Part shown: piece after piece, positions 16,283-26,183 of the stretch | Layout: every line of letters starts with the position of its first letter | Numbering within the stretch: position 1 is the stretch's first letter | NCBI RefSeq assembly: GCF_003351745.1 | Contig: NZ_CP031222.1 | Span: 912,207-976,206, forward strand | Direction: 5' to 3' | DNA: 64,000 bases | Source of the DNA: Aquirhabdus parva | Lineage (GTDB): Bacteria; Pseudomonadota; Gammaproteobacteria; Pseudomonadales; Moraxellaceae | The notes under the pieces: generated by a model | What the model was told of the DNA's origin: nothing | What the model saw: the letters and a program-made list of their open reading frames with translations, nothing else | The model's database searches: none | Translations under genes and position numbers: made by a program

Positions 16283-17031
16283 GCATCGTTTCTTTACCTA
16301 CAGTTTCTTTAGGCGCCATGCATGCCCGTGCAGTTCTATACGCCAATTTGCGTGATTTTTTTAGGGTAAGGCAAATTGTGGAAGTCGAGACAGCGATGGA
16401 TGACACTGGTGATGAGCAGACAGCGGTATTCAGCGCAATGCAACACTTACTGGAAGCGGGTAGTGGTGCGATTTATCAGATTGGCAAGGTATTTCGGAAT
16501 GAGGTCTTGGATCGACGTCATTTAGCAGAGTTTTCAGTGCTGCATTGGTGCCAACCTGAGTGGGATATTACACAGGCATTGACTGATATCACGGCAATGT
16601 TTGGTGCTATTTTTTCAGGGGATATTGAGCCTGAACAACGCACTTATCGCCAAGCCTTTATTCCAAGGTTGGGTTTTGATCCTGCTGATTTGTCAGCAGT
16701 CGAGCTGCGGCAGCAGGCGAGGCGGTTGGGACTTAATGTTTCGCTTGGAGAGGATCGTCAAGCATGGCTTGATGTCATATTCACGCACTTTATTGAACCG
16801 ACGCTTGGGCTTGAAATGCCACTGTTTTTACTCTACGAGGCAGCAGTTGATGCTCAGAAACGTGCAGATGTTTATATCGATGGGATTAAAGTGGGTAGTG
16901 TAAGCACTGCGAATCGAGCTGTGCAGTCCGGTTCGCAGTATGTCAGTGTTTCATTGGGCTTAGACCGTTTACTCATGATCATGCTTGAAACCCGTCAAAT
17001 TGCGAAAACCTTGAGTGTGTCTCAGGTTTGA
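16279..17031 (+). CDS. Degenerate EpmA/GenX-like class II aminoacyl-tRNA synthetase paralogue
   Basis: 250 residues from ATG 16279, which overlaps the pdxB stop (ATGA). The fold is that of EF-P lysine ligase EpmA (GenX/PoxA, about 325 residues): motif 2 is present as VFRNEVLDRRHLAEFSVLHW and motif 3 as SLGLDRLLM. Compared with EpmA it lacks about 75 residues. The Glu-Leu-Ala-Asn-Gly block that helps bind lysine and ATP is replaced by GIKVGSVSTANRA, and the conserved Glu after motif 2 (LEWY) is His here (LHWC). So either the enzyme is shortened with altered substrate use or it is a non-catalytic homologue. The frame is intact, which argues against a simple pseudogene. Confidence 0.75.
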   Translation: MSIVSLPTVSLGAMHARAVLYANLRDFFRVRQIVEVETAMDDTGDEQTAVFSAMQHLLEAGSGAIYQIGKVFRNEVLDRRHLAEFSVLHWCQPEWDITQALTDITAMFGAIFSGDIEPEQRTYRQAFIPRLGFDPADLSAVELRQQARRLGLNVSLGEDRQAWLDVIFTHFIEPTLGLEMPLFLLYEAAVDAQKRADVYIDGIKVGSVSTANRAVQSGSQYVSVSLGLDRLLMIMLETRQIAKTLSVSQV

Positions 17032-17053
17032 CGCAATTTGACGTCAGTATGAA

Positions 17054-18790
17054 TCAAAAATTACAGGTCAAATCAGTTGTATCTAGATTAATAGGTACGG
17101 CTTGAGTCGAGCGTCCCTCTATCGCACTGATGACTTTACCGGCTACTGTACGAACTTGGATAAAACGCGGAGCGGTTTGATCTGCTGAGGTAACGTTAAG
17201 CAAGTAATTATCACCAGAGAGGCGCGTTAGGCTATCCGACGACTTACGATTAACCACGCTGGTAAAAGAAAGACTGCCTTGACTGAGTTGTACCGTTCCT
17301 TCATAGCCGATATTCAGCTGACAGCCGCTACTGTTTTTATAGACACCGTTCAATTGCATGATATCGTTTGAGCGACCTGACCCATCATTGGCGTCAAGTA
17401 GATTTTTAAAGTCTGTTCCTGTGGGTAGTCCAAAGGCATAGGTAAAGTTGCCTGCACCAGTGCGAGTGCTACTTACCGTGCTGGTTGCCTTATAGGTAAA
17501 GTTGGCATAGTTGAAGTCTTGGATATAGCCCAGTGTGTCCGTATCCAGATGAGTCGTCGATGTAGGGGCGGCATTGACGCTATTAAAAAACTGGATCGCA
17601 GCTTGCTTCACTGCAGTGCCGTGGGCCTCGCGCAAAGCGGTATTGTCAGTCAGCAAGTTCGTCACATTATTGCGATTTGGATCGTTATTCACCGGAGCGC
17701 TAACGCCGCTATAGAGGATCGGATTTGCGATCAGAGCGGTGCCAATTTTTTCGCCACCATTAATGGTCATGCCATCTAAGTCTCCATCACGCATATCCAG
17801 TGCTGCGCGTAATGCAAAGTTTAAATAAGGCGTCGTTTCTGAAGCATTATTCTGTGCGTATAGTGCAATCTGACCGAGTGCAACCAGCTCATTGCTGACT
17901 TGGGGATTGACAACATTAAAGGGGTTGGCTGTATTGTTTGCAGTCGAGTAAATGCGTAGCGCAGCAATATCATTGGAGCTATTGATAAACCCTGAAAATT
18001 GGGTTCCGTTTGATACACCAAAAGAGGATGATAAATCATTGTTGGCTAATGTCAGATGCTCTGGCGCCAACGTTTTAAAGCTGGGCTGAGGCATACCAAA
18101 GGTTTGTTCTGAGAAAAGTACGCCTGAGCGAGTGAGTGCCCTTTGATATACGATCTCGCTAAACGGATCGATACGCGAGGTTATGTCTGATTGGAATAAC
18201 GAGACAATGCTATGCAGGGATTGATTGAAGGGCGCTAGATTTCCCTGACCATTATTGAGCATCGGATCGAAATAACTGGATGTGCCATCTACTGGACTCA
18301 GTGTAATGACGATCAGATTGCCATTTTTGGTATACGCTACAGGAACCGCAATGACCAAATCATTGCCACTGGCTATGGTTGTTGTACCCAGTACCGTTCC
18401 CGTTGCTGCATCAGTTGCGCTGGCTTTAACATTAATCAGCTTAACGGGAGAGCGCACAGTAATGTTGTATGACGTGCGTACCGTAGGGTCAACAGGCGTT
18501 GTGGGCGGGGTTGTGTCGATACGCGTTGTGGCATCACCACTTCCACCACACCCTGTGAGCGCAAGTCCAGTACCGCATGCCAAACTCACTGCTAAAGCAA
18601 TGCGTAGGTAAGCGTGGCGATGTGTTGTTTCTGCAGTATTTCTGCTGATTGTGTTCTTTAAGAGAGGCATGGATGGCGGGGTGCCATCTGTAGAGCTTGG
18701 AGGTTGCAGATTAGGATGTTGTCCGATCGTGTTCGTCGTACGATTGACAATATTTTTACGAGAATTACGCTGTCTGGGTGTTGAAAGCAT
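17054..18790 (-). CDS. Large lipoprotein of unknown function
   Basis: 578 residues. ATG 18790 has a strong site (GAGGGAGAG) upstream, so it is preferred over the in-frame ATG 18670 with none. This leaves an unusually long, basic and polar N-terminal stretch of about 60 residues before the hydrophobic run (YLRIALAVSLACGTGLALTGC) and the lipobox Cys81. The mature part begins GGSGDATTRIDTTPPTTP, a Thr/Pro linker. A beta-rich domain follows (TVRSPVKLINVKASATDAATGTVLG). The later two thirds have no motif I recognise and end in LTCNF, with the last Cys possibly paired to the one in SSGCQLNIGY. Likely an outer-membrane or surface lipoprotein; substrate or partner unknown. Confidence 0.78.
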   Translation of the reverse strand: MLSTPRQRNSRKNIVNRTTNTIGQHPNLQPPSSTDGTPPSMPLLKNTISRNTAETTHRHAYLRIALAVSLACGTGLALTGCGGSGDATTRIDTTPPTTPVDPTVRTSYNITVRSPVKLINVKASATDAATGTVLGTTTIASGNDLVIAVPVAYTKNGNLIVITLSPVDGTSSYFDPMLNNGQGNLAPFNQSLHSIVSLFQSDITSRIDPFSEIVYQRALTRSGVLFSEQTFGMPQPSFKTLAPEHLTLANNDLSSSFGVSNGTQFSGFINSSNDIAALRIYSTANNTANPFNVVNPQVSNELVALGQIALYAQNNASETTPYLNFALRAALDMRDGDLDGMTINGGEKIGTALIANPILYSGVSAPVNNDPNRNNVTNLLTDNTALREAHGTAVKQAAIQFFNSVNAAPTSTTHLDTDTLGYIQDFNYANFTYKATSTVSSTRTGAGNFTYAFGLPTGTDFKNLLDANDGSGRSNDIMQLNGVYKNSSGCQLNIGYEGTVQLSQGSLSFTSVVNRKSSDSLTRLSGDNYLLNVTSADQTAPRFIQVRTVAGKVISAIEGRSTQAVPINLDTTDLTCNF

Positions 18791-19093
18791 CCAAGCTCTC
18801 CCTCATTATTCTGCGAACTATATCTTTGAAGAGATCACTTTCTTCAAAAAAATGAATGTCGCGATGTTCTGGTTATAGACTGATTGTCTTTTTAGTTGGA
18901 GCATTCTCATTGTCAAATCTTTTTGACAAATGCGACTTATAGGTCAAAATTAACATGAGCTACATTAAAGAACAATCTTCGCGCTACGTCTACTTCATTT
19001 GACAGTTTTGTCTGAGGTTTTATCCTGTCATACTCGCATTATTGTAACGACAGCCATCTATAGTCAGATTTTAGCCATTTTAAAGGTAGTGAA
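18791..19093. promoter_or_regulatory. Divergent control region with argC promoter
   Basis: The gap between the lipoprotein and argC holds an 8-4-8 inverted repeat, TTGTCAAA-TCTT-TTTGACAA (18910-18929). A promoter candidate toward argC is TTGACA (18999-19004), 16-bp spacer, TATCCT (19021-19026). TGACAG (19000-19005) and CTGTCA (19025-19030) form an inverted repeat that brackets the promoter elements. No gene is visible here. Confidence 0.55.
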
Positions 19094-20200
19094 ATGAGTA
19101 TTTCTCCAGATCAACATCACCATTCAAAGGATTCACAAAAAATAAATGTGGGGATCGTCGGAGGAACCGGCTATACCGGCGTTGAGCTTGTACGCCTATT
19201 GGTACGTCATCCGGCTGTTCATATCGCCGCGCTGACCTCTCGTACCGAAGCGGGTACGCGGGTGGATGCCATGTTTCCTAGCCTGCGTGGTCTGACTGAT
19301 CTGAAATTTACCAATAATGACGCCAATGAACTGGCGAATTGCCAAGTCGTTTTCTTTGCAACACCGCATGGCGTAGCGATGAAACAAGCCCGTGAGCTTG
19401 TTGAAAATGGTACAAAAGTCATTGATCTCGCTGCTGATTTTCGTTTGCAGGATACCGCAGAATTTGAAAAATGGTATGGCATGCCGCATAGCTGCCCTGA
19501 TTTGTTAGCTGAGTCGGTCTATGGTTTGCCAGAGATTAATCGTGCCAAAATTCAAGCCGCTCGTATTATTGGTAACCCTGGTTGTTATCCGACAACAGTG
19601 CAATTAGGCCTCTTGCCTTTACTTGAGCAGCAAGCCCCGTTGATCGATCCAGCCAGTTTGATTATTGATGCAAAATCGGGTGTATCGGGTGCAGGTCGTA
19701 AAGCCGAGGTGAGCTTATTATTTTCGGAAGCCTCCGATAGCTTTAAAGCATATGCAGTCAAAGGTCATCGTCATCATCCTGAAATTGCTCAAGGTTTAAA
19801 GGCAATGCAGTCAGATACGACACACCATCAAGTGTTCGATAAACTGACATTTGTACCGCATCTCGTGCCGATGATTCGTGGTATGTTTAGCACGATCTAT
19901 GTTCGTCTGACGGAAGCGGGTCTTGCGACAGATTTACAATCACTGTTTGAAAAACGCTATGCCGATGAGCCATTTGTCGATGTAATGCCTGCAGGAAGTT
20001 TGCCTGATACGCGTTCGGTTCGTGGGTCTAATCATCTTAGAATTGCGCTGCATCGTCCGAATAACGGTGATTTACTTGTGATTTTAGTGGTACAAGACAA
20101 TTTGGTTAAAGGAGCGGCTGGCCAAGCGGTGCAGAATATGAATCTGATGTTTGGTTTACCCGAGACATTAGGTTTAGATGTTGTTCCTCTGATGCCATAG
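19094..20200 (+). CDS. argC: N-acetyl-gamma-glutamyl-phosphate reductase
   Basis: 368 residues with a short polar extension (about 18 residues, His-rich) before the NADP-binding [17 protein letters not shown]. The catalytic Cys stands in GNPGCYPT near residue 160, and [12 protein letters not shown] and GHRHHPEI follow as in type 1 ArgC. It reduces N-acetylglutamyl phosphate to the semialdehyde, the third step of arginine synthesis. It stands alone here, away from other arg genes. Downstream is a long hairpin without a T-run. Confidence 0.95.
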   Translation: MSISPDQHHHSKDSQKINVGIVGGTGYTGVELVRLLVRHPAVHIAALTSRTEAGTRVDAMFPSLRGLTDLKFTNNDANELANCQVVFFATPHGVAMKQARELVENGTKVIDLAADFRLQDTAEFEKWYGMPHSCPDLLAESVYGLPEINRAKIQAARIIGNPGCYPTTVQLGLLPLLEQQAPLIDPASLIIDAKSGVSGAGRKAEVSLLFSEASDSFKAYAVKGHRHHPEIAQGLKAMQSDTTHHQVFDKLTFVPHLVPMIRGMFSTIYVRLTEAGLATDLQSLFEKRYADEPFVDVMPAGSLPDTRSVRGSNHLRIALHRPNNGDLLVILVVQDNLVKGAAGQAVQNMNLMFGLPETLGLDVVPLMP

Positions 20201-20211
20201 TTTGTGATGTC

Positions 20212-20249
20212 CACATGGCGATTGGAGCGAGTATTTCAATCGCCATGTG
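20212..20249 (+). other. Perfect 13-bp hairpin after argC
   Basis: CACATGGCGATTG (20212-20224) pairs perfectly with CAATCGCCATGTG (20237-20249) around a 12-base loop. The bases after it (CAGTTGTAACC) contain no T-run, so a standard intrinsic terminator is doubtful. It could protect the argC 3' end or act as a protein-binding palindrome. Confidence 0.6.
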
Positions 20250-20302
20250 CAGTTGTAACCATCTCGCGATATGATGGAGAACGTATTTAGGTGTTAAAAA
20301 TA

Positions 20303-21070
20303 ATGAATGAGCAACAATCAACACAACAGCCCATACAAGAATCATTGAAAGCGAAATGGTTGAAGCACGGTGAGCGTGAGCGCTTATTGATTGCAACAGG
20401 GATATTGATACTCGTCAGTGGTGTTTCCCTCGGATATTTCGTGGGACATCGCCAAGGCATGAGTGTAGTTGGTGCCAGTGGCAGTGATTTAGACTCGCTG
20501 AAAGAACAGGTACAACAGCAGCAATTATCAATTACGACACTCACCGATACCTTGTCTAAAACAGTTCAAGAGCGTGATATCGCACTGACGACATCCAAAG
20601 GGTTAACAGATACTCTGGCGAAGAATACTGCAGATCAAGCACTCGCAGATTCGCGCTTAAAGGCGTACCGTGATCGCCTGCTGGGCTTTGGTGGCATTGC
20701 GCTTGCTTTACAAAATGTTGAGATTGTCCCGGTTTCACAAAATGTTTTTGAGTACCACATCGATTTGATGCAATTACGGCAGAAAACAAGTGCTGCGCGA
20801 GGAACACTTGCTGTTCGACTGTTGCAAGGCGATACAGTTGTGACCGTCCCAGTCAGTACCAATATCAATCTGACCGATTTTCAGCGCATCACTGGACGTT
20901 GGACCATGCCATCGGGCTTCACGCCAGAGTTTGTTGAAATCAGTGCGAATGCTGGTGGACAGTCATTGGTACAGCGTTTTGCATGGGAGCGTGGAGCTCC
21001 GCTAAAAAATATGCCGTTGACTGCAACCCCAGATGCTCGTACAGCAAAAGTGGTTTCCACCGCGTCTTGA
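20303..21070 (+). CDS. DUF6776-like single-pass membrane protein with coiled coil
   Basis: 255 residues from ATG 20303; the GTG at 20291 is in frame but overlaps the AGGTG site. A basic N-terminus is followed by one transmembrane helix near residues 30-50 (LLIATGILILVSGVSLGYFVG). A predicted coiled coil follows at about 65-120 (LKEQVQQQQLSITTLTDTLSKTVQERD), then a beta-rich periplasmic domain (FGGIALALQNVEIVP ... FEYHIDLMQLRQ). The layout fits the DUF6776 family of gammaproteobacteria, whose role is unknown. It precedes clpS but a gap of about 300 bp separates them. Confidence 0.72.
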   Translation: MNEQQSTQQPIQESLKAKWLKHGERERLLIATGILILVSGVSLGYFVGHRQGMSVVGASGSDLDSLKEQVQQQQLSITTLTDTLSKTVQERDIALTTSKGLTDTLAKNTADQALADSRLKAYRDRLLGFGGIALALQNVEIVPVSQNVFEYHIDLMQLRQKTSAARGTLAVRLLQGDTVVTVPVSTNINLTDFQRITGRWTMPSGFTPEFVEISANAGGQSLVQRFAWERGAPLKNMPLTATPDARTAKVVSTAS

Positions 21071-21375
21071 TGGGTTAAGACCTTGTGTATTAATGATTAA
21101 TTGATGTATTTAATCATGTTTTTATTGAGATGGTGTTTGACTGCGGAGCAATGATGAACAGTAATGTGAAAGCCCGACTACTGCCGGTGAATTCTTTTGG
21201 ATCTCGGTCTAAGAGAGTAGGAGGTCGTGCCGCACACCCTTTAAATCGTGCCGAATCCTTTTTTGTGATTCAGCCGATCCCGTTTTCACCCGTGGAGTGG
21301 TTTCAACAGTCTCAAGTCGAATCGTTTGATTGGCATCTTCCTTGCATTTCCCATTCTGTACAGGATGTCGTGGTA
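21071..21375 (+). other. Leader or optional N-terminal extension before clpS
   Basis: Between the membrane-protein gene and the ClpS start at 21376 the clpS frame stays open from 21130, which would add 82 residues. That stretch has two in-frame ATGs (21151 and 21154) but no convincing ribosome binding site, and the encoded sequence looks unlike ClpS. I see no other gene or hairpin here. Confidence 0.4.
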
Positions 21376-21717
21376 ATGCAGGCGCCTGAGGATGATCAGG
21401 GGAATCCTCAAGAAGAACATCATGAAAGTGATGTTGCGACCGCGACGCCAGATCTGGCAAGACCGCCATTTTATGTTGTGGTCTTGTTTAATGATGACTA
21501 CACCCCCATGGAGTTTGTAATAGAGGTATTACAACAATACTTTGGTCTTGATCTTGACCGTGCGACCGATGTGATGTTATCTGTACATTATCAAGGTAAA
21601 GGTGTTGCAGGGGTTTATCCTCGCGACATCGCGGAGACTAAGGCACAACAAGTCAATCGTCATGCACGAGCACAGGGTCATCCCTTGTTGTGTCAGATTG
21701 AACCTCAGGCGATTTGA
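21376..21717 (+). CDS. clpS: ATP-dependent Clp protease adaptor ClpS
   Basis: 113 residues from ATG 21376, with AGGA about 10 bp upstream; this gives the usual ClpS size. The family core is clear: [21 protein letters not shown] near 31-51, [16 protein letters not shown], and AETKAQQV. ClpS delivers N-degron substrates to the ClpAP protease and binds the N-terminal domain of ClpA. The conserved NDDYTPM loop contributes to the N-degron pocket. clpA follows on the same strand. The frame is open upstream to 21130, so a longer form starting there cannot be ruled out. Confidence 0.9.
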   Translation: MQAPEDDQGNPQEEHHESDVATATPDLARPPFYVVVLFNDDYTPMEFVIEVLQQYFGLDLDRATDVMLSVHYQGKGVAGVYPRDIAETKAQQVNRHARAQGHPLLCQIEPQAI

Positions 21718-21883
21718 GATTCAATCAAGGTGCAAATGGTGTTAACGCTGCTGTGTAGCCAAGTGTTGTAGCCCTCGCAGTTGAAAGAAAGGATTTTGCT
21801 GTGATGAATAAGGATATATTGGGTCATCACACAACTAATGTTGTATTAACTAAGCTGCAATTTGTGTTGCAAATGAGGTCATT

Positions 21884-24169
21884 ATGCTGAGTCGACATCT
21901 CGAAGTTTCTCTGCGTTTAGCTGTGACCATGGCGAGACAGAAACGTCATGAGTTTTTGACGATTGAGCATTTGTTGCTCTCGTTACTGGAAAATGATTCG
22001 GCCGTGAATGCCCTGAAGGCATGTGGCGCGGATATTCCAGCACTGCGTCAAGAGCTTAATGAATATATTGATCAAAATACACCAAAACTGTCTGAGGCCA
22101 ATGAACAGGCACCTCATGCAACGGATAGCTTTGACCGAATTTTGCAACGTGCAATTTTCCACGTACAGTCGTCAGGCGGTGGCAATCGTCCTGTAGAGGG
22201 TGCTGATGTTCTGGTTGCGATGTATTCAGAGCGGGATAGTCTCGCGGTTTATTTATTGAAGAAGCAACAAGTCAATCGCTTGGATCTGACTCAATATTTA
22301 TCTCATGGCACACGTAAAGATGAAGATTCGCCGATGGATGGTTCCTCCGATAACGAGCCTGAAGAAGAGCAAAGCTCCAATTCTTCAAAGAGCCCATTGC
22401 AACTCTATACCGTTAATTTGAACGAACAAGCTGCGGACGGACGTACAGATCCATTGATTGGTCGTGAAAAAGAAGTGGAGCGTGCGGCTCAAATTCTCAG
22501 CCGTCGTCGTAAAAACAATCCACTCTTGGTGGGCGATCCGGGTGTGGGTAAAACTTCGATTGCTGAAGGTTTGGCATGGTTGATTGTGAATGGTAAAGCC
22601 CATCAACCGCTTGAAAAAGCGGTGGTCTACAGTCTAGATATCGGGACTTTGATTGCAGGCACCAAATATCGCGGTGATTTTGAGAAACGCGTGAAGCAGT
22701 TGCTTGATGAACTCAAGAAACAACCGAATGCGATTTTGTTTATTGATGAAATCCACATGATCATCGGCGCTGGTTCATCGATGGGCAGTACCATGGATGT
22801 GTCCAATCTCATCAAGCCGGCATTGGCCAATGGCTCATTGCGTTGTATCGGATCGACGACCTATCAAGAATATCGTCAGGTCTTTGAAAAAGATCATGCA
22901 CTGTCGCGTCGCTTCCAGAAAGTTGATGTGAATGAGCCGACTGTTGCCGATACGATTGCAATTTTGAAAGGCTTGCGCTCACGTTTTGAAGAGTTTCATG
23001 GCGTGGTCTATACCGATGCCGCATTGAATGCTGCCGCGGAATTAGCAGCGAAGCATATTCAGGAACGTTTCTTGCCGGATAAAGCGATTGATGTGGTGGA
23101 TGAGGCAGGTGCATACCAACGTCTGCAACCGATCACTCCTGAACCTAAAGTGATTGATGTGCCTGAGATTGAAGCCATCGTTGCCAAGATTGCGCGGATT
23201 CCATCGAAAGTGGTTTCGACCGATGATAAGAGCGTCCTGATGAATCTGGAACGTGATCTGAAGCGTGTAGTATTTGGTCAAGACCAAGCGATTACTGCGC
23301 TTGCAGCAGCGATCAAACTGTCGCGTGCGGGACTTAAAGCACCTGAAAAACCAGTCGGCTCGTTTATGTTTGCGGGTCCGACTGGGGTTGGTAAAACAGA
23401 AGTGACTCGCCAATTGGCGAATGTACTCGGTATCGAGCTGATTCGTTTCGATATGTCGGAATACATGGAGCGTCATACCGTTTCTCGTTTGATCGGTGCG
23501 CCTCCTGGATATGTGGGTTTTGATCAAGGCGGTTTATTGACCGATGCGATCAATAAGCATCCACACTGTGTGCTTTTGCTAGATGAAGTTGAAAAAGCGC
23601 ATCCAGAAGTATTCAACCTACTGTTGCAAGTCATGGATCATGGTACGCTGACGGACAATAACGGCCGCAAAACCGATTTCCGTCATGTGGTCTTGGTCAT
23701 GACTACCAATATCGGCGCGGAAAGTATCAGCCGTTCAAGTATGGGCTTTACGCAGCAAGATCATAGCCATGATAATCAGGAAATGATGAAGAAAGCGTTC
23801 TCTCCTGAATTCCGTAACCGTCTTGATGCTGTGATTCAATTTGCAGCATTGCCCACGAGTGTCGTTGATTCGGTGGTGGATAAATTCTTGGTTGAACTGC
23901 AAGCGCAGTTGGACGACAAGAAAGTCCTGCTTGAAGTGGATGAAGATGCCCGTTTATGGCTGGCTGAGCGCGGCTATGATCGTCTCATGGGTGCACGTCC
24001 GATGCAGCGTCTGATCCAAGAAGAGCTTAAAAAACCGTTAGCAGAGAAGATCTTGTTTGGTGAATTGGCTGATCATGGTGGCACCGTACGTGTGAGTGTC
24101 GGTGAGCGTGATGGTAAGTCTGCACTGGTTCTTGAGGTGGTTAAGCAGAATGAGCCAGAGCCAGCATGA
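21884..24169 (+). CDS. clpA: ATP-dependent Clp protease ATP-binding subunit ClpA
   Basis: 761 residues; ATG 21884 follows GAGG. The N-domain (about 1-145, [31 protein letters not shown]) binds ClpS. The first AAA+ module has Walker [10 protein letters not shown] (about 220) and Walker B LFIDEIHM. The second has Walker [10 protein letters not shown] (about 500) and [15 protein letters not shown]. The enzyme unfolds substrates for ClpP. clpP is not in the window, as is common. A Ser/Glu-rich linker ([20 protein letters not shown]) separates the N-domain from the first ATPase. Confidence 0.96.
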   Translation: MLSRHLEVSLRLAVTMARQKRHEFLTIEHLLLSLLENDSAVNALKACGADIPALRQELNEYIDQNTPKLSEANEQAPHATDSFDRILQRAIFHVQSSGGGNRPVEGADVLVAMYSERDSLAVYLLKKQQVNRLDLTQYLSHGTRKDEDSPMDGSSDNEPEEEQSSNSSKSPLQLYTVNLNEQAADGRTDPLIGREKEVERAAQILSRRRKNNPLLVGDPGVGKTSIAEGLAWLIVNGKAHQPLEKAVVYSLDIGTLIAGTKYRGDFEKRVKQLLDELKKQPNAILFIDEIHMIIGAGSSMGSTMDVSNLIKPALANGSLRCIGSTTYQEYRQVFEKDHALSRRFQKVDVNEPTVADTIAILKGLRSRFEEFHGVVYTDAALNAAAELAAKHIQERFLPDKAIDVVDEAGAYQRLQPITPEPKVIDVPEIEAIVAKIARIPSKVVSTDDKSVLMNLERDLKRVVFGQDQAITALAAAIKLSRAGLKAPEKPVGSFMFAGPTGVGKTEVTRQLANVLGIELIRFDMSEYMERHTVSRLIGAPPGYVGFDQGGLLTDAINKHPHCVLLLDEVEKAHPEVFNLLLQVMDHGTLTDNNGRKTDFRHVVLVMTTNIGAESISRSSMGFTQQDHSHDNQEMMKKAFSPEFRNRLDAVIQFAALPTSVVDSVVDKFLVELQAQLDDKKVLLEVDEDARLWLAERGYDRLMGARPMQRLIQEELKKPLAEKILFGELADHGGTVRVSVGERDGKSALVLEVVKQNEPEPA

Positions 24170-24200
24170 TGCTGCTAAACTCAAGCGCTGTGTTGAATCA

Positions 24201-24226
24201 AAAACCCATCATTTGATGGGTTTTTG
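24201..24226 (+). terminator. Terminator after clpA
   Basis: CCCATCA (24205-24211) pairs with TGATGGG (24214-24220) around TT, with an A-run before and TTTTTGTTT after. Confidence 0.85.
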
Positions 24227-24269
24227 TTTAAGGATGACATGTGGGTTTCATAATATTGGGGAAAAATAG

Positions 24270-24635
24270 ATGTACACGATTTACGGTATTAAAAGCTGCA
24301 ACACGATGAAAAAAGCCTTCACCCTGCTGGATGAGCTCGGTGTACCCTACAATTTCCATGACTATAAAAAATCAGGTATTGATGCCGCAACGCTTGAAAC
24401 ATGGATTGATCAAATCGGTCTGGACACTCTGATTAATCGCAAAGGAACCACGTGGCGCGCATTGTCCGAGACCGATCAAGCGGCTGCAAATACGCGTGCT
24501 GGAGCAATTCAATTGATGCAAAATAAGACCAGTGTGATCAAACGTCCTATTCTGGTTGGTGATCGTGCTGGCAAAGCAGTGATGATTTGTGGTCTACAAG
24601 AAGATCAATATCGCCAATTGGCTGAAGCGGTTTAA
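24270..24635 (+). CDS. ArsC/Spx-family (YffB-like) thioredoxin-fold protein
   Basis: 121 residues; ATG 24270 follows GGGGAAAAA. It opens with YGIKSCNTMKKAF, holding a single Cys in the CxxC position (C-N-T-M), and has NRKGTTWRAL and KRPILV, all typical of the Spx/ArsC/YffB family. E. coli YffB is of unknown function and lacks arsenate reductase activity. There are no arsenic genes around it, so an arsenate role is unlikely. The terminator in front makes it a separate unit from clpA. Confidence 0.87.
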   Translation: MYTIYGIKSCNTMKKAFTLLDELGVPYNFHDYKKSGIDAATLETWIDQIGLDTLINRKGTTWRALSETDQAAANTRAGAIQLMQNKTSVIKRPILVGDRAGKAVMICGLQEDQYRQLAEAV

Positions 24636-24755
24636 GCCGTTGTCAATTTTGGACATGGTTTATTGATTGCGTTACCCGTTAAATGTGCTGCCATAAGATT
24701 TCTATGAGTTTGATTATAAAATGCAGAAATCCCCAAATTTAAGTGCAGGAAAGAC

Positions 24756-26063
24756 ATGAAAATATTTTCGACCAATACCATTCGCGTTCCAAAAGATATC
24801 AGCAGTGTTACTCGTATTGCATCTGATGAAGTTGCACCAGAACTGGCTGGGATGACCAAAGCACAAGTGGATCATATTTGGCATGCCGTTGAGGGACTTT
24901 ATCGCACAGGTAATCATCCGATGCTGTCGATCTGTCTACGTCGCCAAGGTCAGATTGTTTTGAATCGTACTTTAGGGCATGCCCGTGGCAATGGACCTGA
25001 TGATCACAAAGACACCCCGAAAATCATCGCTACACCTGACACGCCCGTATGCCTATTTTCTGCATCAAAAGCCGTTACGGCGATGCTGGTGCATTTACTG
25101 AGTGAGCGGGGAGAGATCGACCTGCTTGATCCCGTAAGTCAGTACATTCCTGAATTTGGAGTCAACGGTAAGCGCCGCGCAACGATTTTGCATCTGCTGT
25201 CACATCGTGGCGGCGTTCCTTATATTGATGCTGATGTGAGCCCAGAACTGCTCTTTGATAAAGACGCGATCTTAAAATTATTGTATGCGGCAAAACCCGT
25301 ATCCCCTTCAGGCTATCGTCTTGCTTATCACGCGGTCACTGCAGGGTATATCTTAGGTGAGTTGGTCGAACGGGTTTCCGGGCAAAGTCTGAAAGATTTT
25401 TTACAAGATAATGTTGCCAAGCCCATGGGCATGCCATGCTTTAATTATGGTTTAGCCCCAGAGTTTCGTGATCTCGCGGCGATGAATAGTGCGACCGGAT
25501 TCTATCCAGCACTGGGTACCAATGCCTATCTAAATCATGTGCTGGGCGGAGATCTGAATCTTGCGGTGAATGTCACCAATGATGAGCGTTTTATGGACAC
25601 GATCTGTCCAGCCGGGAATATCTATACCACGACCGAACAGGCAGGGCGTTTCTTTGAAATGCTGCTGAATGGTGGGACCTATAATGGCGTTAAGATATTT
25701 GATCCCAAAACTGTATTCCGCGCGACGCTTGAAAGCTCACGCATGACTTTGGACACCACTTTATTAGCGCCGATGCGTTATAGCACGGGCTTTATGTTGG
25801 GCGCGAATCCTGTTGGCTTATTTGGGCCCATGACTGCGAACGCTTTTGGTCACTTGGGCTTTTCCAATATTTTCTGTTGGGCCGATCCTGAGCGGGATAC
25901 CAGTGTGTCTATCTTAAGTACTGGTAAATCCGTCGTAGGGACTCACTTACCTACACTGGGCTATTTACTCTATCAAATTTCTAAGAATTGCGATCGTCTG
26001 CACACCAAGGATCGTCGTTCAATCTTTGGCTATGATTTGGCGAGTGTGCCTGTCGCCTATTGA
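24756..26063 (+). CDS. Serine hydrolase of the beta-lactamase/family VIII esterase type
   Basis: 435 residues; ATG 24756 follows AGGAAAG. The active-site Ser-x-x-Lys is FSASKAVTAML near residue 107, and the Tyr motif appears as YHAVTAG near 193. There is no signal peptide, which separates it from periplasmic beta-lactamases and favours a cytosolic esterase (EstB-like). Close relatives in Acinetobacter are annotated as esterases or beta-lactamase-domain proteins. The substrate is unknown. A terminator follows. Confidence 0.85.
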   Translation: MKIFSTNTIRVPKDISSVTRIASDEVAPELAGMTKAQVDHIWHAVEGLYRTGNHPMLSICLRRQGQIVLNRTLGHARGNGPDDHKDTPKIIATPDTPVCLFSASKAVTAMLVHLLSERGEIDLLDPVSQYIPEFGVNGKRRATILHLLSHRGGVPYIDADVSPELLFDKDAILKLLYAAKPVSPSGYRLAYHAVTAGYILGELVERVSGQSLKDFLQDNVAKPMGMPCFNYGLAPEFRDLAAMNSATGFYPALGTNAYLNHVLGGDLNLAVNVTNDERFMDTICPAGNIYTTTEQAGRFFEMLLNGGTYNGVKIFDPKTVFRATLESSRMTLDTTLLAPMRYSTGFMLGANPVGLFGPMTANAFGHLGFSNIFCWADPERDTSVSILSTGKSVVGTHLPTLGYLLYQISKNCDRLHTKDRRSIFGYDLASVPVAY

Positions 26064-26085
26064 TCTTTGATGTCGATATAAAATG

Positions 26086-26125
26086 ACCTGAGAAATGATG
26101 TCTATGATGATTTCTCAGGTTTTTA
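26086..26125 (+). terminator. Terminator after the esterase gene
   Basis: ACCTGAGAAAT (26086-26096) pairs with ATTTCTCAGGT (26110-26120) around a 13-base loop, followed by TTTTTAC. Confidence 0.82.
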
Positions 26126-26183
26126 CTATTAATCGATTTATTGACAATGCACAGGTTTTTCTAGTGGTAGACAGGATTTCCTT

